64,000 bases of DNA from Enterococcaceae bacterium OF42-14pH9A (GCA_027692465.1 JAQEYU010000002.1:558001-622000), one strand, 5' to 3'; positions 27,624-37,028 are shown, counted from the first letter of the stretch. Numbers and translations: made by a program. The notes: generated from the letters alone by a model not told the origin.

Positions 27624-28628
27624 TTATAAATTCGAGGCTTTCCAGTCTTCGAATTGTTTAAAGAACTCGGTGATTTTCACTGGATCCTTCAAAGTCGCCA
27701 GTTTGGCTACCAGCACTTCTTCTGCCTGGCGGGCATGTTCCCCGCGCTTTTGCAGCAGGATGATACTCTTTCTGGAAGCTTTGTTCAAAAACAGTTCGTC
27801 CGGCAGCTGGATGATTCCCTGCAGGTAAACTTTTTCAGTCAGAAGTTTTTTCAGCTGAGGTGCTTGTTCGGTTTCAAGAAAGTTCGACGGCACCAGGAAA
27901 ACCCCGAAGCTGTTTTCCTTTACATAGGCCATCCCCTGTTCCATCAGCAGATGATGGGCATAGCTGTGGCCCTCTTTGGCTGCAGTCAAAAAGCGGACAG
28001 CCTTTTCGTCTTGCGGATAGTAGCCCACAGGCAGATCGCTGATCACTGCGTCCACCGGATCTAATAAAAGATCCTGCAAGCCGTCCTGATGGAAAAGCTG
28101 CAAGTCGGCCCCGATCCATTCCCCGTCAGCTGCAGCTACTGCCAGCAGCGTTTCGTCGATGTCCACCCCGACACCTTTCACCGATCGCTTCGCCAACGTC
28201 AGATTTGTCAAAGCTGTCAGTAAAAGATTTCCCATCCCCACAGCCGGGTCAAACAAAGTCAACGGCTTTTCCTGCGGGTACAACTGTTCCAACAGATAGA
28301 CAAACAAAAAGCCGATCCCGTCCGGTGTCAATTGATGATTGGGCTGCAATTTTTCCGTTTTACTGCCCTTCAAAAGCAGTAATTGAGAAAGCTTGCGGCG
28401 ATCTTCCTGAGCCAGCGGCAATTCCTGCAGTTGAGTGTAGAGGTTTTCGATCCGTTTGGTGGTCACTTCATCGGGACGCCCTTCCATCACCCGGACCCGA
28501 AAATCATCCAGCTGGTTCTCGACATTTTCAACATACGCCTCAAGAAAAGACGTTTCCAATGCATTCTGCAGCAATTGGATTGCCTCCAGGTTCAAATCAA
28601 AACTATTTTCGATCTTTTCAGGGAACAC
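27624..28628 (-). CDS. Class I SAM-dependent methyltransferase, YtxK type
   Basis: A 334-aa protein resembling the N6-adenine methyltransferase fold of type I restriction modification subunits but standing alone. It has a helical N-terminus (about 1-90), then the SAM loop [11 protein letters not shown], the acidic motif GVDIDE, and the catalytic motif written DLPVGYY in place of DPPY/NPPF. It is regularly encoded after the comG operon and before ackA in lactic acid bacteria and bacilli. The natural substrate is unknown. The ATG has GAGGTGG upstream. No restriction or specificity subunit is nearby. Confidence 0.88.
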   Translation of the reverse strand: MFPEKIENSFDLNLEAIQLLQNALETSFLEAYVENVENQLDDFRVRVMEGRPDEVTTKRIENLYTQLQELPLAQEDRRKLSQLLLLKGSKTEKLQPNHQLTPDGIGFLFVYLLEQLYPQEKPLTLFDPAVGMGNLLLTALTNLTLAKRSVKGVGVDIDETLLAVAAADGEWIGADLQLFHQDGLQDLLLDPVDAVISDLPVGYYPQDEKAVRFLTAAKEGHSYAHHLLMEQGMAYVKENSFGVFLVPSNFLETEQAPQLKKLLTEKVYLQGIIQLPDELFLNKASRKSIILLQKRGEHARQAEEVLVAKLATLKDPVKITEFFKQFEDWKASNL

Positions 28629-28737
28629 ATTGCCACCTCGCCTTATCGGTCATTTTTTTGAAGCTGCGATCAGAAAAATCTGTTTCAGCAATGACTGCTG
28701 AAAAATTTTCTTGATCGGTTGTTTTTAAAAGCAGGCG

Positions 28738-28764
28738 ATTATAACAACCCGCATACCTGTACAA
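28738..28764 (-). promoter_or_regulatory. Promoter of the methyltransferase-ackA operon
   Basis: On the minus strand, TTGTAC (28759-28764) and an extended -10 TGTTATAAT (hexamer 28738-28743) with a 15-bp spacer. The untranslated leader of about 100 nt contains a TTTCAGC/GCTGAAA hairpin. Confidence 0.6.
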
Positions 28765-29087
28765 TTTTAGCTGATTTCCCTTGATTTATCAACGGATTTC
28801 CCCCTTTTTCTTTGTGAAACAGCGAACAATTTAAGCCGTTTCAATAACGTGGTTCGCAGAAGAACGGTCCCTTTTCAGCAACTAAAAATACCCGGACCGC
28901 CCCTGACTCATCTGCTGTCTCTTATAAAAAGACAGCGCTCTTTTTGCTTTGAAACACACAAGCTTGTGGCGTTCGCAATGCAAAAAATGATGAGCCGGAA
29001 TCACTACGGGTATTCTCTGACAGCTGGGTTCAAATTGCTTCGATCCCGTTCAGTGCCTGCTGATGAAAAACAGCTGGCAGCCTAAAA
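28765..29087. other. Gap between the comG operon end and the methyltransferase promoter
   Basis: About 320 bp without a convincing gene. A CTGTCT/AGACAG hairpin followed by CGCTCTTTTT (about 28915-28950) could end plus-strand transcripts. I see no clear terminator for comGG on the minus strand. The 78-codon plus-strand frame here lacks a ribosome binding site. Confidence 0.4.
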
Positions 29088-29459
29088 TCAATCGTCCGTC
29101 AGCTGATCTGCTGTTAAGATTTTGGCATAACTTCTGCCGTCAATCCAGATTCTGAGTTTCAGCTTGCCTTGATCACTGGCATCTGAGCCGAACTCTATCT
29201 GACCGGTATTGAAGGTCATAGTTCCGGCAGCAGGTCGCTCTTCTTCGGGGAGCTTCGTATAGTGATGCCAGAAAATTTCTTCCATAATCTCCGCCACATG
29301 CGCCCGTTGTGTACGGCGGGCGATGTCTGCGGTGAGGCGCCGATTTTCGATGGCGGTATAAAAAAGCACGCTCACCAGAAAAAGCAGTCCAATCGCCGAT
29401 AGCAGGATGCCCCCTTTAGGTCGCCGGTTTTGGCGGTGGAGCAATAAGAACTTTCCCAT
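29088..29459 (-). CDS. comGG: Competence minor pseudopilin ComGG
   Basis: The last gene of the competence pilus operon, about 123 aa. After a short basic N-terminus it has a hydrophobic helix (GILLSAIGLLFLVSVLFY) preceded by RPKGG in place of a full prepilin peptidase site, as usual for ComGG. The C-terminal domain is short and polar. The ATG at 29459 has GGGAGGTG four bases upstream, and it overlaps the end of comGF. It would be a minor subunit of the DNA-uptake pilus. Confidence 0.82.
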   Translation of the reverse strand: MGKFLLLHRQNRRPKGGILLSAIGLLFLVSVLFYTAIENRRLTADIARRTQRAHVAEIMEEIFWHHYTKLPEEERPAAGTMTFNTGQIEFGSDASDQGKLKLRIWIDGRSYAKILTADQLTDD

Positions 29460-29889
29460 AACGCACCTCCCCATCCAAAAAAGTAAATTGGATCAACAAC
29501 GCATGTTCCTGCCGGGTAACACGAACCTTTTCCACATTCATCAGGAGGGGCTGGTGACCACCATTCGTTTTTTTGGCAAAAACCTGATTACTTACCCGAA
29601 ATTCCGACTGTATTCCTTTTTCATCCCTGTAAGAAAAGATACTCCCGGAAGCAGTATAAAATCTCAGCCCCTTCACCTCTTCCTGCAGTTGGACCATCGC
29701 CACTTCAAACTCCTGATCCCGATAGTTTGCCAACCGGATTTCATTTCGTTGACTCGATTGGATCAGTGGACCTGTCAGCAGCATGACAGCGCCTAAGACT
29801 GCCAATGCCAAAAGACATTCAATCAATGTGAAAGCTGGCGGTTTCCAGATGGACTGCCACTTCCTGAGCTGCGTTGACCGCTTTTGCAT
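29416..29889 (-). CDS. comGF: Competence minor pseudopilin ComGF
   Basis: A 157-aa minor pseudopilin with the prepilin-type segment PPAFTLIECLLALAVLGAV near residue 20, followed by a ComGF domain (QLQEEVKGLRFY and MNVEKVRVTRQEHAL). I chose the ATG at 29889 because GGAGGATAAG is nine bases upstream; a longer frame adds 15 residues without support. It overlaps comGE upstream and comGG downstream. It acts with ComGC and ComGD in the pilus that pulls DNA across the wall. Confidence 0.9.
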   Translation of the reverse strand: MQKRSTQLRKWQSIWKPPAFTLIECLLALAVLGAVMLLTGPLIQSSQRNEIRLANYRDQEFEVAMVQLQEEVKGLRFYTASGSIFSYRDEKGIQSEFRVSNQVFAKKTNGGHQPLLMNVEKVRVTRQEHALLIQFTFLDGEVRYGKVLIAPPPKPAT

Positions 29890-30175
29890 CGCGCTTATCC
29901 TCCGAAAAAAATACCTGATAGACTTCGTCGCCATACACCAAGCGCCGTTGTCTTTCGCCCCCGTAAGACAGATACTCTCTGATTTCTTCTTTTAACACTC
30001 GGACACAGCGAACCCGCCGATACTGGTCCTGCTCCTGTGCCAGCAGCTGCAAAGTCCCCGTGTGATAGATCAAAATACCGATACTCAGCAGCCCCAGCGC
30101 TACCAGCGCCTCAAACAGGATATACCCGCTATTCCGTCGTTTTCGCAAATCGTCCACTTCCCATCTGGAGCGCAT
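29819..30175 (-). CDS. comGE: Competence minor pseudopilin ComGE
   Basis: A 118-aa minor pseudopilin. The processing segment is NSGYILFEALVALGLLSIG, with a Tyr where most prepilins have Phe, a form common in ComGE. The start is uncertain: the ATG at 30175 has a weak GGTGA, and GTG or TTG codons a few residues later are possible. It overlaps both neighbours, which fits translational coupling through the operon. Confidence 0.82.
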   Translation of the reverse strand: MRSRWEVDDLRKRRNSGYILFEALVALGLLSIGILIYHTGTLQLLAQEQDQYRRVRCVRVLKEEIREYLSYGGERQRRLVYGDEVYQVFFSEDKRDAKAVNAAQEVAVHLETASFHID

Positions 30176-30644
30176 AAGTCACCGTCTTGCTTCTTTTCTG
30201 CACCTTGAAGATGACCTTCAGTAACCGACTGGGGCTGCCGGTGCCCCCACCGGTAAAGCCGAATTTTACTGTGGTGCTGCCTTGCGTTGTGACAGTTTCC
30301 GGAAACAGCAGCGGCTGGAAGCGATCTTCCGGAAAACTGCCGCCGGAATTGCCGCTGGTTGCTTCAGTCAAGAAAGTCACTCTTTTGGATGCCGGATCGA
30401 CTGTAATGGTCGTTTCCCGCTTTTCCACAATGGAGATCTGTTGGCAGACCAGCACCATTTTTTCAAAATTGACAAAAAAGCGCTGGGTCGCCAACTCCTC
30501 CTGCCAATTTTTCAAAGACAGCACCGGCAAAAAGGTAAAACTGACGATCACGAAAAGCACCAGCAGTGTTTCGACGAGGGTAAACCCGCTATGGATTCGA
30601 CTGATTCGCCAGATAATCTTCATAAGCTTTTGCTTGTTTGGCAT
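30129..30644 (-). CDS. comGD: Competence pseudopilin ComGD
   Basis: A 171-aa prepilin-like protein with HSGFTLVETLLVLFVIVSF (cleavage after Gly, Glu at position +5) and a GspH/ComGD-type body. A Gly/Ser/Thr-rich stretch (TGGGTGSPS) lies near residue 140. It overlaps the end of comGC by up to 56 bp. The ATG at 30623 is an alternative start; neither has a strong ribosome binding site, which suggests coupling to comGC translation. Confidence 0.9.
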   Translation of the reverse strand: MPNKQKLMKIIWRISRIHSGFTLVETLLVLFVIVSFTFLPVLSLKNWQEELATQRFFVNFEKMVLVCQQISIVEKRETTITVDPASKRVTFLTEATSGNSGGSFPEDRFQPLLFPETVTTQGSTTVKFGFTGGGTGSPSRLLKVIFKVQKRSKTVTYALQMGSGRFAKTTE

Positions 30645-30894
30645 TCAAGTATTCATCATCCACCAACTTCTGAAGTGCCGGGTTCTTGACTGAATTTTCC
30701 ATCTCATAAAGCAAAATTTGATTCTCCACCAGTTGAACCAAAGCTTCATCACTCTTTTCGCTGGCGAGTTCTTTTGATTTCCCTACATTCGGGATCAAGA
30801 CAATCATCAATATCCCAATGATTAAAACCACCACCATGATTTCTACAAGGGTAAACCCGCGCGCTTTTCGCAACCATTTATTCAGTCTCTTCAT
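30589..30894 (-). CDS. comGC: Major competence pilin ComGC
   Basis: A 101-aa main subunit of the competence pilus. A short basic leader (MKRLNKWLRKAR) is followed by GFTLVEIMVVVLIIGILMIVLIP, the class III signal cut by ComC, then a small soluble domain. AAGGAGGAGC before the ATG is the strongest translation signal in the operon, fitting high expression. It is 68 bp downstream of comGB. Confidence 0.96.
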   Translation of the reverse strand: MKRLNKWLRKARGFTLVEIMVVVLIIGILMIVLIPNVGKSKELASEKSDEALVQLVENQILLYEMENSVKNPALQKLVDDEYLNAKQAKAYEDYLANQSNP

Positions 30895-30962
30895 GAAAGC
30901 TCCTCCTTTTTAATCAGACCATAACCAACTTTTTCGATACCTTCAGACTGTGTTTTCAGCAA

Positions 30963-31973
30963 TTACATGACATCGTTCAAATTCCCGTACAGTGGCAGAA
31001 AGATCGCGGCATAGACACTGACGATCAGCAAGGCGACAAACAAAAAAATCAAGGGTTGGATCAAATGCAGCAGTTTTTCCGTCCTTTGAAAAAAGCGTTT
31101 TTGCGTCAGGCGGCTGTATAAGACCAGCTCGGTACCCAAGCGTCCTTTGGCTTCCCCCTGAAAAACGATCAGCGTGAATTCCGGTGTCAAAAACCGGTAT
31201 TTCGCCAACTGTTCAGCCAGCGGCAGCCCTTGTTGCAGACTTAAGTCCAGCTCACGGGCCAGCTGGTACATCAGCGAATTTTCCGAAGTAAGCTGCATCG
31301 TTGCGATAATCTGCCGCAACTCCAGCCCTTCTTTAAAAAGCTTGCCCCACTCCAAAGCAAAATAGCTGGTGACCAGCAGCTGGTACAGCCCGCCAAACAG
31401 TGGCAGACGGCTCCAAAGCGTGCATCGCTGCAGAGCCGAACGTTGTCGAAACCACAAACGGACCGACAGAAAAACGGCAACGCTGCCCCCGACAAGGGCT
31501 GCCAGCCAATAAGGTGCGGCAGTCAAAAAACGAACGCCCCAATGTTCTTGCGCCATCATTCCCGTAGCCAAAAGCTGGGGCAGCAGAAATTGGCGCATGC
31601 CCACCAACAGAGCTCCGATAAAGACCAGCAGCAACAGCGGGTAGGTCAATGTTTTCAATAACTCCTGCCGTTGTTTGGCAGTCAGTGCCATCTGCTGGGC
31701 AATGTTGGCCAAAGCGGCAGTCAGATCCCCGTGACGCTGGGCCAATTGGATCTGGGCTTTCTCCTGGGGCGTAAAAGAAAGACAATCAAAGCAGTCGGCC
31801 AGCTCCTGTCCGGCTGCCAGCCCCTCATGAAAGTCCGCCAAGCGCTGCGAAACAAAATGTCCGGAACGGCGCATCACCCCTAGCGCTTCCGACAGGCTGA
31901 AGCCGTTGCTCAAAAGATCGGTCAATGTTTGGATATGCTGTTGTTTCACCTTGGCACTAAAGCTCGCTTTCAA
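30963..31973 (-). CDS. comGB: Competence pilus inner-membrane platform protein ComGB
   Basis: A GspF/PilC-type polytopic membrane protein, about 336 aa, that forms the pilus assembly platform with the ComGA ATPase. It has two T2SS-F domains (SNGFSLSEALGVM and the later repeat LFKEGLELRQIIATMQ) and three membrane helices. No ATG lies at the expected place. A TTG at 31973, overlapping the comGA end by 17 bp, fits family starts. The open frame extends 40 codons further upstream inside comGA, but that part is a shadow of the ATPase gene. Confidence 0.88.
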   Translation of the reverse strand: MKASFSAKVKQQHIQTLTDLLSNGFSLSEALGVMRRSGHFVSQRLADFHEGLAAGQELADCFDCLSFTPQEKAQIQLAQRHGDLTAALANIAQQMALTAKQRQELLKTLTYPLLLLVFIGALLVGMRQFLLPQLLATGMMAQEHWGVRFLTAAPYWLAALVGGSVAVFLSVRLWFRQRSALQRCTLWSRLPLFGGLYQLLVTSYFALEWGKLFKEGLELRQIIATMQLTSENSLMYQLARELDLSLQQGLPLAEQLAKYRFLTPEFTLIVFQGEAKGRLGTELVLYSRLTQKRFFQRTEKLLHLIQPLIFLFVALLIVSVYAAIFLPLYGNLNDVM

Positions 31974-32904
31974 AATCAGCTGACGGCCACTTCCCCTGTC
32001 CCGCCAACTGCTGAAGGTTTTTCCGCCAGTCTCCATAAGGCAGCTCCTTTCCTGTAAACTCATATGCCAGCAAAACTCCCAAATGCGCCTCATCCCAAGG
32101 CAAGAGGCGCTGATAGATGATCCCTTCCAGACAATCTGTCAGCTCCGTTTGACCGGCAGCCAGTTCGCAGATTCGGGAGTGGGTGCCGGCGACACCTTTG
32201 GCATGGACGGTCGCAAAAACCGTCACCCCTGTCAACGCTGCCCGAATCGCCGCCTTGGCGGTCTCACCGTCTCTGATCTCCCCGATAATCAAGACATCCG
32301 GGCGATGCCGCAGCGACAGTTGAATCAGGACATCATACGTCTGACCGATCTTCGGATTGGTCTGCAACTGTAAAAAGGCCGGCTCTTCAATCTCCACCGG
32401 GTCCTCGATGGTGATCACCTGTCCTTTCACCTGCCGGGCCAGCTGATACATGAGTGTCGTTTTACCGCTGCCGGTCGGACCGGAAAACAAGTACAACCCC
32501 CGTCGATTGACTGCGTGCTCCAAGATATTTTTTTGTTCCGGAATGAAGTAATGAACGTTCGTCTCCTGCAGCGGATGCAAAAAGCGGATTACCAGGCTCT
32601 CCCGGGTCCGATAATCCCCCACCGCCGAAAGACGCAGCCGTTGTTGCACCGTTTCGGAAAGCGGGTAACTGATTGCCCCCAGCTGGACCTTGCGATTTTC
32701 TCCCACATCCATCGCCCCCAGATATTTAAAGCGGGTGATCAGCTGCTTGGCACAGGTTTCTTCCAATTCCCGATAGACTTGCAGTTGCTGCCCTTTACGA
32801 AATACTGCCACCCAGCGCCCCTTTTGATACTGGATGTACAGATCCTGAACGGCTTCGGCTGCCCCGAAACGAATCAGCTCATCCGAAAAATTTTGGATAT
32901 CCAT
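31957..32904 (-). CDS. comGA: Competence pilus assembly ATPase ComGA
   Basis: A GspE/PilB-type hexameric ATPase, 315 aa, that powers the competence pilus on the cytosolic membrane face. Motifs are Walker A FSGPTGSGKTT, Asp box ITIEDPVEIEEP, Walker B ILIGEIRDGETA and His box TVHAKGVAGT. The ATG has GAGGAGGTG seven bases upstream. It is the first gene of the seven-gene operon, all of which appears intact, so the strain may be able to take up DNA. I did not find the streptococcal CIN box (TACGAATA) upstream. Confidence 0.96.
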   Translation of the reverse strand: MDIQNFSDELIRFGAAEAVQDLYIQYQKGRWVAVFRKGQQLQVYRELEETCAKQLITRFKYLGAMDVGENRKVQLGAISYPLSETVQQRLRLSAVGDYRTRESLVIRFLHPLQETNVHYFIPEQKNILEHAVNRRGLYLFSGPTGSGKTTLMYQLARQVKGQVITIEDPVEIEEPAFLQLQTNPKIGQTYDVLIQLSLRHRPDVLIIGEIRDGETAKAAIRAALTGVTVFATVHAKGVAGTHSRICELAAGQTELTDCLEGIIYQRLLPWDEAHLGVLLAYEFTGKELPYGDWRKNLQQLAGQGKWPSADFESEL

Positions 32905-33078
32905 CTTTCACCTCCTCAAAAACAGATACGTGAAATCCGCTGTGTCGCTTGGCTTTTGTTGACAACTTTTCCTGATAAAATTTTCACATCATCACGGTAT
33001 TGTGCCGTAATAAAAAAATTGGGCTGCTCGGTGGGCCGCCGCTCCTTTCAGGAAAAGCACCGCTTCTCGCCGCCAAAC

Positions 33079-33124
33079 AAAAAAACTGCCTTCAAGCCGC
33101 ACGCATGCCGCCAAAAAGCAGTTT
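33079..33124 (-). terminator. Probable terminator of trmB
   Basis: The outer arms AAACTGC/GCAGTTT are followed on the minus strand by seven T. The loop is long, so the call is moderate. Confidence 0.5.
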
Positions 33125-33134
33125 CCGAATAATT

Positions 33135-33788
33135 CTATTTTTTTCGTTTGTCAGGAAAACGGGCTTCAACACGGTAGATTCGCTGGCCCCGGGAGGAGAA
33201 TTTTTCTTCGTACTCAGTCATGATGTTCCCTTCAAAATCGCTGTTGTGCAGATCCAGCCAGACTTTTTGGATGATCATCCCGTACTGGGAGAAGCTGCCC
33301 AGAGAGTACTCGAACAGGCCTTGATTGTCCGTCTTGAAATGGATTTCGCCTGCCGGCTTCAAGATCGTTTCATCCACCGCCAAAAAGTCCGGTGATGTCA
33401 GCCGCCGCTTTTCATGACGCTTTTTCGGCCAGGGATCGGAAAAGTTCAGATAGATCTGATCCACTTCGCTGTCGGCAAAATACTCTGTCAAAGCCGACCC
33501 GTCGATGTGCAGCAGCCGAACATTATGCAGGTCTTTTTCCAATACTTTGTCCAATGCATGGGAAACCACACTAACCTGCATTTCCACACCGACATAATTG
33601 ATTGCCGGATGGGCCTGGGCCATGCCGGTGATGAAGTTGCCTTTGCCCATGCCGATTTCGATATGAATCGGATGGTCGTTGCCGAACAGCTCGTGCCAGC
33701 GGCCTTTCCAAGCAGTAGCATCTGCCAAGACGATCTCCGGATGTTCTGCCAGCATCTCCTCGGCGCCTTTACGTTTTCTTACTCGCAT
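33135..33788 (-). CDS. trmB: tRNA (guanine-N7)-methyltransferase
   Basis: A 217-aa enzyme that methylates G46 in the variable loop of tRNA, using SAM. Motifs are [13 protein letters not shown] (SAM loop), VGVEMQ, and the family hallmark [16 protein letters not shown], with a C-terminal [12 protein letters not shown] chose the ATG at 33788 because it has AAAGGAA eight bases upstream and gives the usual [13 protein letters not shown] start. It follows ccrZ after 126 bp, the standard pairing in Lactobacillales. Confidence 0.97.
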   Translation of the reverse strand: MRVRKRKGAEEMLAEHPEIVLADATAWKGRWHELFGNDHPIHIEIGMGKGNFITGMAQAHPAINYVGVEMQVSVVSHALDKVLEKDLHNVRLLHIDGSALTEYFADSEVDQIYLNFSDPWPKKRHEKRRLTSPDFLAVDETILKPAGEIHFKTDNQGLFEYSLGSFSQYGMIIQKVWLDLHNSDFEGNIMTEYEEKFSSRGQRIYRVEARFPDKRKK

Positions 33789-33914
33789 CGTTTTGTTTCC
33801 TTTCTTTGCTGGCGAACTTCCGGTTGGGGTCCGCACTTTTTTCCTATCCTTGAAATAAAAAACGGGCCCCAGCGCCGTGGTCTTTGGCTGCACACGGCGG
33901 TGGAATCCGGCTGG

Positions 33915-34694
33915 TCAATCGCTGAAGACCCGCTTCAGCTGGGTAATGACTTCGTTCATGCGGTCAAAATCACCGCGATTATAATATTTTTTGATCTCCT
34001 GCAGCAATGAAAACAAGGCATACCAGTACACTTTCTCCAGGTTTTCGGCAGAAGGCATCATGCCGTAGCTCAACAACCAGGAGCTCCAAGAAGATTTCGG
34101 CCGGTAGTGACCCAAGAAAGTCCCCACGTCCACACAGGGATCGGAAAACATGATGGAATCCCAATCTACCAGATACAGATAGTGGCGGCACACCAGCCAA
34201 TTGCGGTAATTCACATCGCCGTGAACGACAGCTTTGTCTTTTTCAGTAAATGCCGGCACATTGTGTTTCAGATAGTGAAAGACCAGCTGCAAAAAGCGGT
34301 TGGTCTCGACCGGATGGGGCAGCGCCATTTGATACTCGTCTAGCATCATCTGGGGCGTCACCACCTCGCCGCCGATTTTTTCCAGCATCTGGATCAAGGT
34401 TTTTGAATGATGAAGCTGATACAAAACATCCACGACATCATTGCGCTGACCGATCTCTTCCGGCGAAATCATCTGCCCTTCCAGCCATTCCTGCGCCGAG
34501 AAGGTATCGCCGTTACCGGTACGCTTGGTCCAGATCAATTTTGGTGTGATCCCTTCTTTGGAAAGAGCCGCCAGCATCGGTGTGGTATTTCGTTTTACGA
34601 AGACTTTGGCATCGTCTTTCAGGCCCAAATAAGCCTTGCCGGTGTCTCCTTTGATGGGGCTCAACTGCCAGTCTTGTCCTAGTTGAAATTCCAT
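33915..34694 (-). CDS. ccrZ: CcrZ/YtmP-like phosphotransferase (cell-cycle kinase family)
   Basis: A 259-aa protein of the choline/aminoglycoside kinase fold. The Brenner-like catalytic motif is AVVHGDVNYRNW (Asp near 159) and the metal motif is LYLVDWDS. The pneumococcal homologue CcrZ links division to DnaA-driven replication; members phosphorylate small sugars such as ribose. The ATG at 34694 has AAAGGAGC upstream. The adjacency to trmB supports the ccrZ call. A strong promoter lies 210 bp upstream, leaving a long leader. Confidence 0.9.
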   Translation of the reverse strand: MEFQLGQDWQLSPIKGDTGKAYLGLKDDAKVFVKRNTTPMLAALSKEGITPKLIWTKRTGNGDTFSAQEWLEGQMISPEEIGQRNDVVDVLYQLHHSKTLIQMLEKIGGEVVTPQMMLDEYQMALPHPVETNRFLQLVFHYLKHNVPAFTEKDKAVVHGDVNYRNWLVCRHYLYLVDWDSIMFSDPCVDVGTFLGHYRPKSSWSSWLLSYGMMPSAENLEKVYWYALFSLLQEIKKYYNRGDFDRMNEVITQLKRVFSD

Positions 34695-34978
34695 CAGCGG
34701 CGCTCCTTTCGCAAGCAGGATGATCAAAAAGTTTGCCAGTCACAAGGTCTCTCGCAGACAGTGGGACTGAGCTTGTCTTCTGTCAACAGCAAGGGCTAAA
34801 AAACCTGGCGTGACAGGGTATCAGTAGTCGGCTCCACGCTGAGAAGCCTCGAAGAATGTCTTCGAAGCCTGACAGCCGAATCGATTTTTACAAAGTAACA
34901 CTTATTCTAGCTTTTCAAGGGGCCTTCGTCAAGCGACTATACGTTCCCTTTTCATTGATGGAAAGCGGTTTTCCCTCG
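34695..34978 (-). promoter_or_regulatory. ccrZ promoter and long leader
   Basis: On the minus strand, TTGACG (34927-34932) and TAGAAT (34904-34909) are separated by exactly 17 bp, a near-consensus sigma-A promoter. The leader of about 200 nt contains the hairpin CGAAGA/TCTTCG (near 34850-34866) and a CCTG-CAGG hairpin followed by six T. The second resembles a weak terminator and could attenuate. No known riboswitch is recognised. Confidence 0.65.
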
Positions 34979-36190
34979 TCAATCCGCCATTTTTTTGAGG
35001 CGCAGCGGCAGGTAAAGATAATTGAAAGCAGCCGCTACTGCAACGAAGATCCCCAGTAACAGCCCACGGTCAGCCCACGAAGCGTAGGGAATGCTGCCGA
35101 CAACTGCAAAAATGACCGCCGCCGCCAATAAAAGCACCAACAACAGCTGCTGCAGCGCCTGTTTTTTCTGCGAGGACGCTACCGGATACAAGCGGGTCAG
35201 CACCATGTACTGGAACTGATTGTACAAAGGTGCCAGCTGAAAACCGATCAGATAGAGGAAGAGCCCTCCCAGTCCGGCGGAAAACCAGATTTCATCGACG
35301 AAATACAGCAGCAGGGCACCGATGGCCACCAGCCGCAGGTACAAACCGCTGAACTCAGAACCCCGAAGCATCCGTCTGGCGTACAAATAAAGATAGGTAT
35401 GTGCTTTGTCTTGAGGGATTTTTTTCAGGATCCCATCCAGATACTTTCGACGCTTGACCGAAGCCGCAATCTGGGGAACATCCGTAAACAGATTGATGAA
35501 ACGATAAATCCGCTGCAGCCGGTTCGCTTCTACCCGGATCATCTTGTCCCAATCCAACGGTCGCATCATGCGGACCCATAGCAGTTGCCAAAAGGCTGCG
35601 GCCGTCAACACTCCGACTGCTGCAGCCGCCCATGGCATCACGAAGACCGCGAGACTCAAAGCCAGGATCGCAGCCGCCAACCACAAAAGATACCACTTTC
35701 TTTGGTCACGATTGCCCTGAAACAAGCGGTAACGCTGCAGCTGCAGGTGGGCCAGTTTCAGTCCCCACAAGCCCAGAACCAGCGGAAAAAAGTCAGAAAA
35801 ACTGCCCCGTGCGCTGACCACGTACAAGGGCATCATGAAGCCGGCTGCCAAAAACAAGGTCACAAAAGGCAGAATCGCCGAATAGCGCAGACCGCTTTCC
35901 AGATAGCCCCGCAGCTGTTTTTCCTTCGGCAGTAAAAAGACCACGTCAGCCGGTTTCATCAAACTCACAAAACTTCCCAGATGAAGGACTGACACCAGAA
36001 CCAGGACTACCAAGAGTTGTCCCGGCAAAAAGCCCTCCGGCAGTTTTTTGACCAGGTCGGAATAATAAAGCCCGATTCCGCCAAGTAAGAAGGTGCAGGC
36101 TAAAACGAAGTGATCGTTGAAGACATAGCGCAGGTAGCGCATCATCTGTTTTTGATGCAGCTTCAGACGCTGCTGAAACAACTCTTTCAT
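34979..36190 (-). CDS. ecsB: ABC transporter permease EcsB
   Basis: A 403-aa multi-pass membrane protein (eight or so hydrophobic segments) with the EcsB N-terminus (FQQRLKLHQKQMMRYLRYVFNDHF). With EcsA it forms a transporter needed in Bacillus for protein secretion and for activity of intramembrane proteases such as RasP. Its start overlaps the ecsA stop codon by one base (TGATG). It is the last gene of the unit; no strong terminator is seen before the ccrZ promoter. Confidence 0.94.
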   Translation of the reverse strand: MKELFQQRLKLHQKQMMRYLRYVFNDHFVLACTFLLGGIGLYYSDLVKKLPEGFLPGQLLVVLVLVSVLHLGSFVSLMKPADVVFLLPKEKQLRGYLESGLRYSAILPFVTLFLAAGFMMPLYVVSARGSFSDFFPLVLGLWGLKLAHLQLQRYRLFQGNRDQRKWYLLWLAAAILALSLAVFVMPWAAAAVGVLTAAAFWQLLWVRMMRPLDWDKMIRVEANRLQRIYRFINLFTDVPQIAASVKRRKYLDGILKKIPQDKAHTYLYLYARRMLRGSEFSGLYLRLVAIGALLLYFVDEIWFSAGLGGLFLYLIGFQLAPLYNQFQYMVLTRLYPVASSQKKQALQQLLLVLLLAAAVIFAVVGSIPYASWADRGLLLGIFVAVAAAFNYLYLPLRLKKMAD

Positions 36191-36927
36191 CAGACGCCAC
36201 CTGCTTCTTTCGTCAGGCTCAAATAGATTTCATCCAGCGAAGCACCCTGCAGTCCGAACTCCTGCCGCAAATCAGCAATCGTTCCTTGCGCTCTGATTTT
36301 TCCTTCATGAAGCAGAATGAAACGGTCGCAATATTTTTCCGCGGTAGCCAAAATGTGCGTGGACATCAGGATCGAAGCCCCTTCGTTTTTCATCTGTCCC
36401 ATCAGTTCCAAAAGCGAATTGATGGCCAGCGGATCCAAGCCCAGGAAAGGTTCGTCGATGATGTACAAAGCCGGTTCAATCAAAAACGCACACAGCACCA
36501 TCACCTTCTGCTTCATCCCCTTGGAAAAATTCGCCGGAAACCATTCCAACTTGTTGTCCAGTCGAAAGGTTTTCAACAGGCTTTCGGCCCGGCGCATAGC
36601 TTCGGTCATGGGAATGTCATAGGCCATTGCCGTGATTTCAATGTGCTCTTTCAGCGTCAGCTCTTCGTAGAGTGCCGGTGTTTCGGGGATATAGCCGATC
36701 TGTTTGCGGTAATTTTCCGGATCAGTCGTCAATGTCAACCCGTTTAGCGTGATTGTACCGGCTTGGGGCTGCAGCAAGCCGATGATCTCTTTGATGGTCG
36801 TACTTTTGCCGGCACCATTCAGCCCGATCAGACCCACCAGTTCGCCGTCTTTGATTTCAAAATTCAAATCTTTCAACACCGGCAACTGGCCGTAGCCGCC
36901 GGAAAGATGTTCGATAGTCAGTGTCAT
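36190..36927 (-). CDS. ecsA: ABC transporter ATP-binding protein EcsA
   Basis: A 245-aa cytosolic ATPase. Walker A is GLNGAGKSTT, the Q-loop is near IPETPALYEELT, the signature reads FSKGMKQKV in place of LSGGQ (usual for EcsA), and Walker B is LYIIDEPFLGLDP, followed by STHIL. It pairs with EcsB encoded directly downstream. The ATG has AACAGGAAATGAC upstream, a modest ribosome binding site. An extended -10 promoter lies at about 37029. Confidence 0.95.
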   Translation of the reverse strand: MTLTIEHLSGGYGQLPVLKDLNFEIKDGELVGLIGLNGAGKSTTIKEIIGLLQPQAGTITLNGLTLTTDPENYRKQIGYIPETPALYEELTLKEHIEITAMAYDIPMTEAMRRAESLLKTFRLDNKLEWFPANFSKGMKQKVMVLCAFLIEPALYIIDEPFLGLDPLAINSLLELMGQMKNEGASILMSTHILATAEKYCDRFILLHEGKIRAQGTIADLRQEFGLQGASLDEIYLSLTKEAGGV

Positions 36928-37028
36928 TTCCTGTTCCTCCGCATTTAGTTGGTCTCAACAAGCGCCGCCGGCAAATACCGTCAACACCGGCAGCTGCTCT
37001 TTTACACCCTTCTGAGAACTACCTGCCC

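Noticed and set aside
28919..28939. CTGTCTCTTATA resembles the Tn5 mosaic end (and sequencing adapter)
   Set aside because: Only the first 12 bases match, and the sequence then continues as its own hairpin partner (AGACAG) inside ordinary chromosomal DNA. No transposon or adapter context is present.
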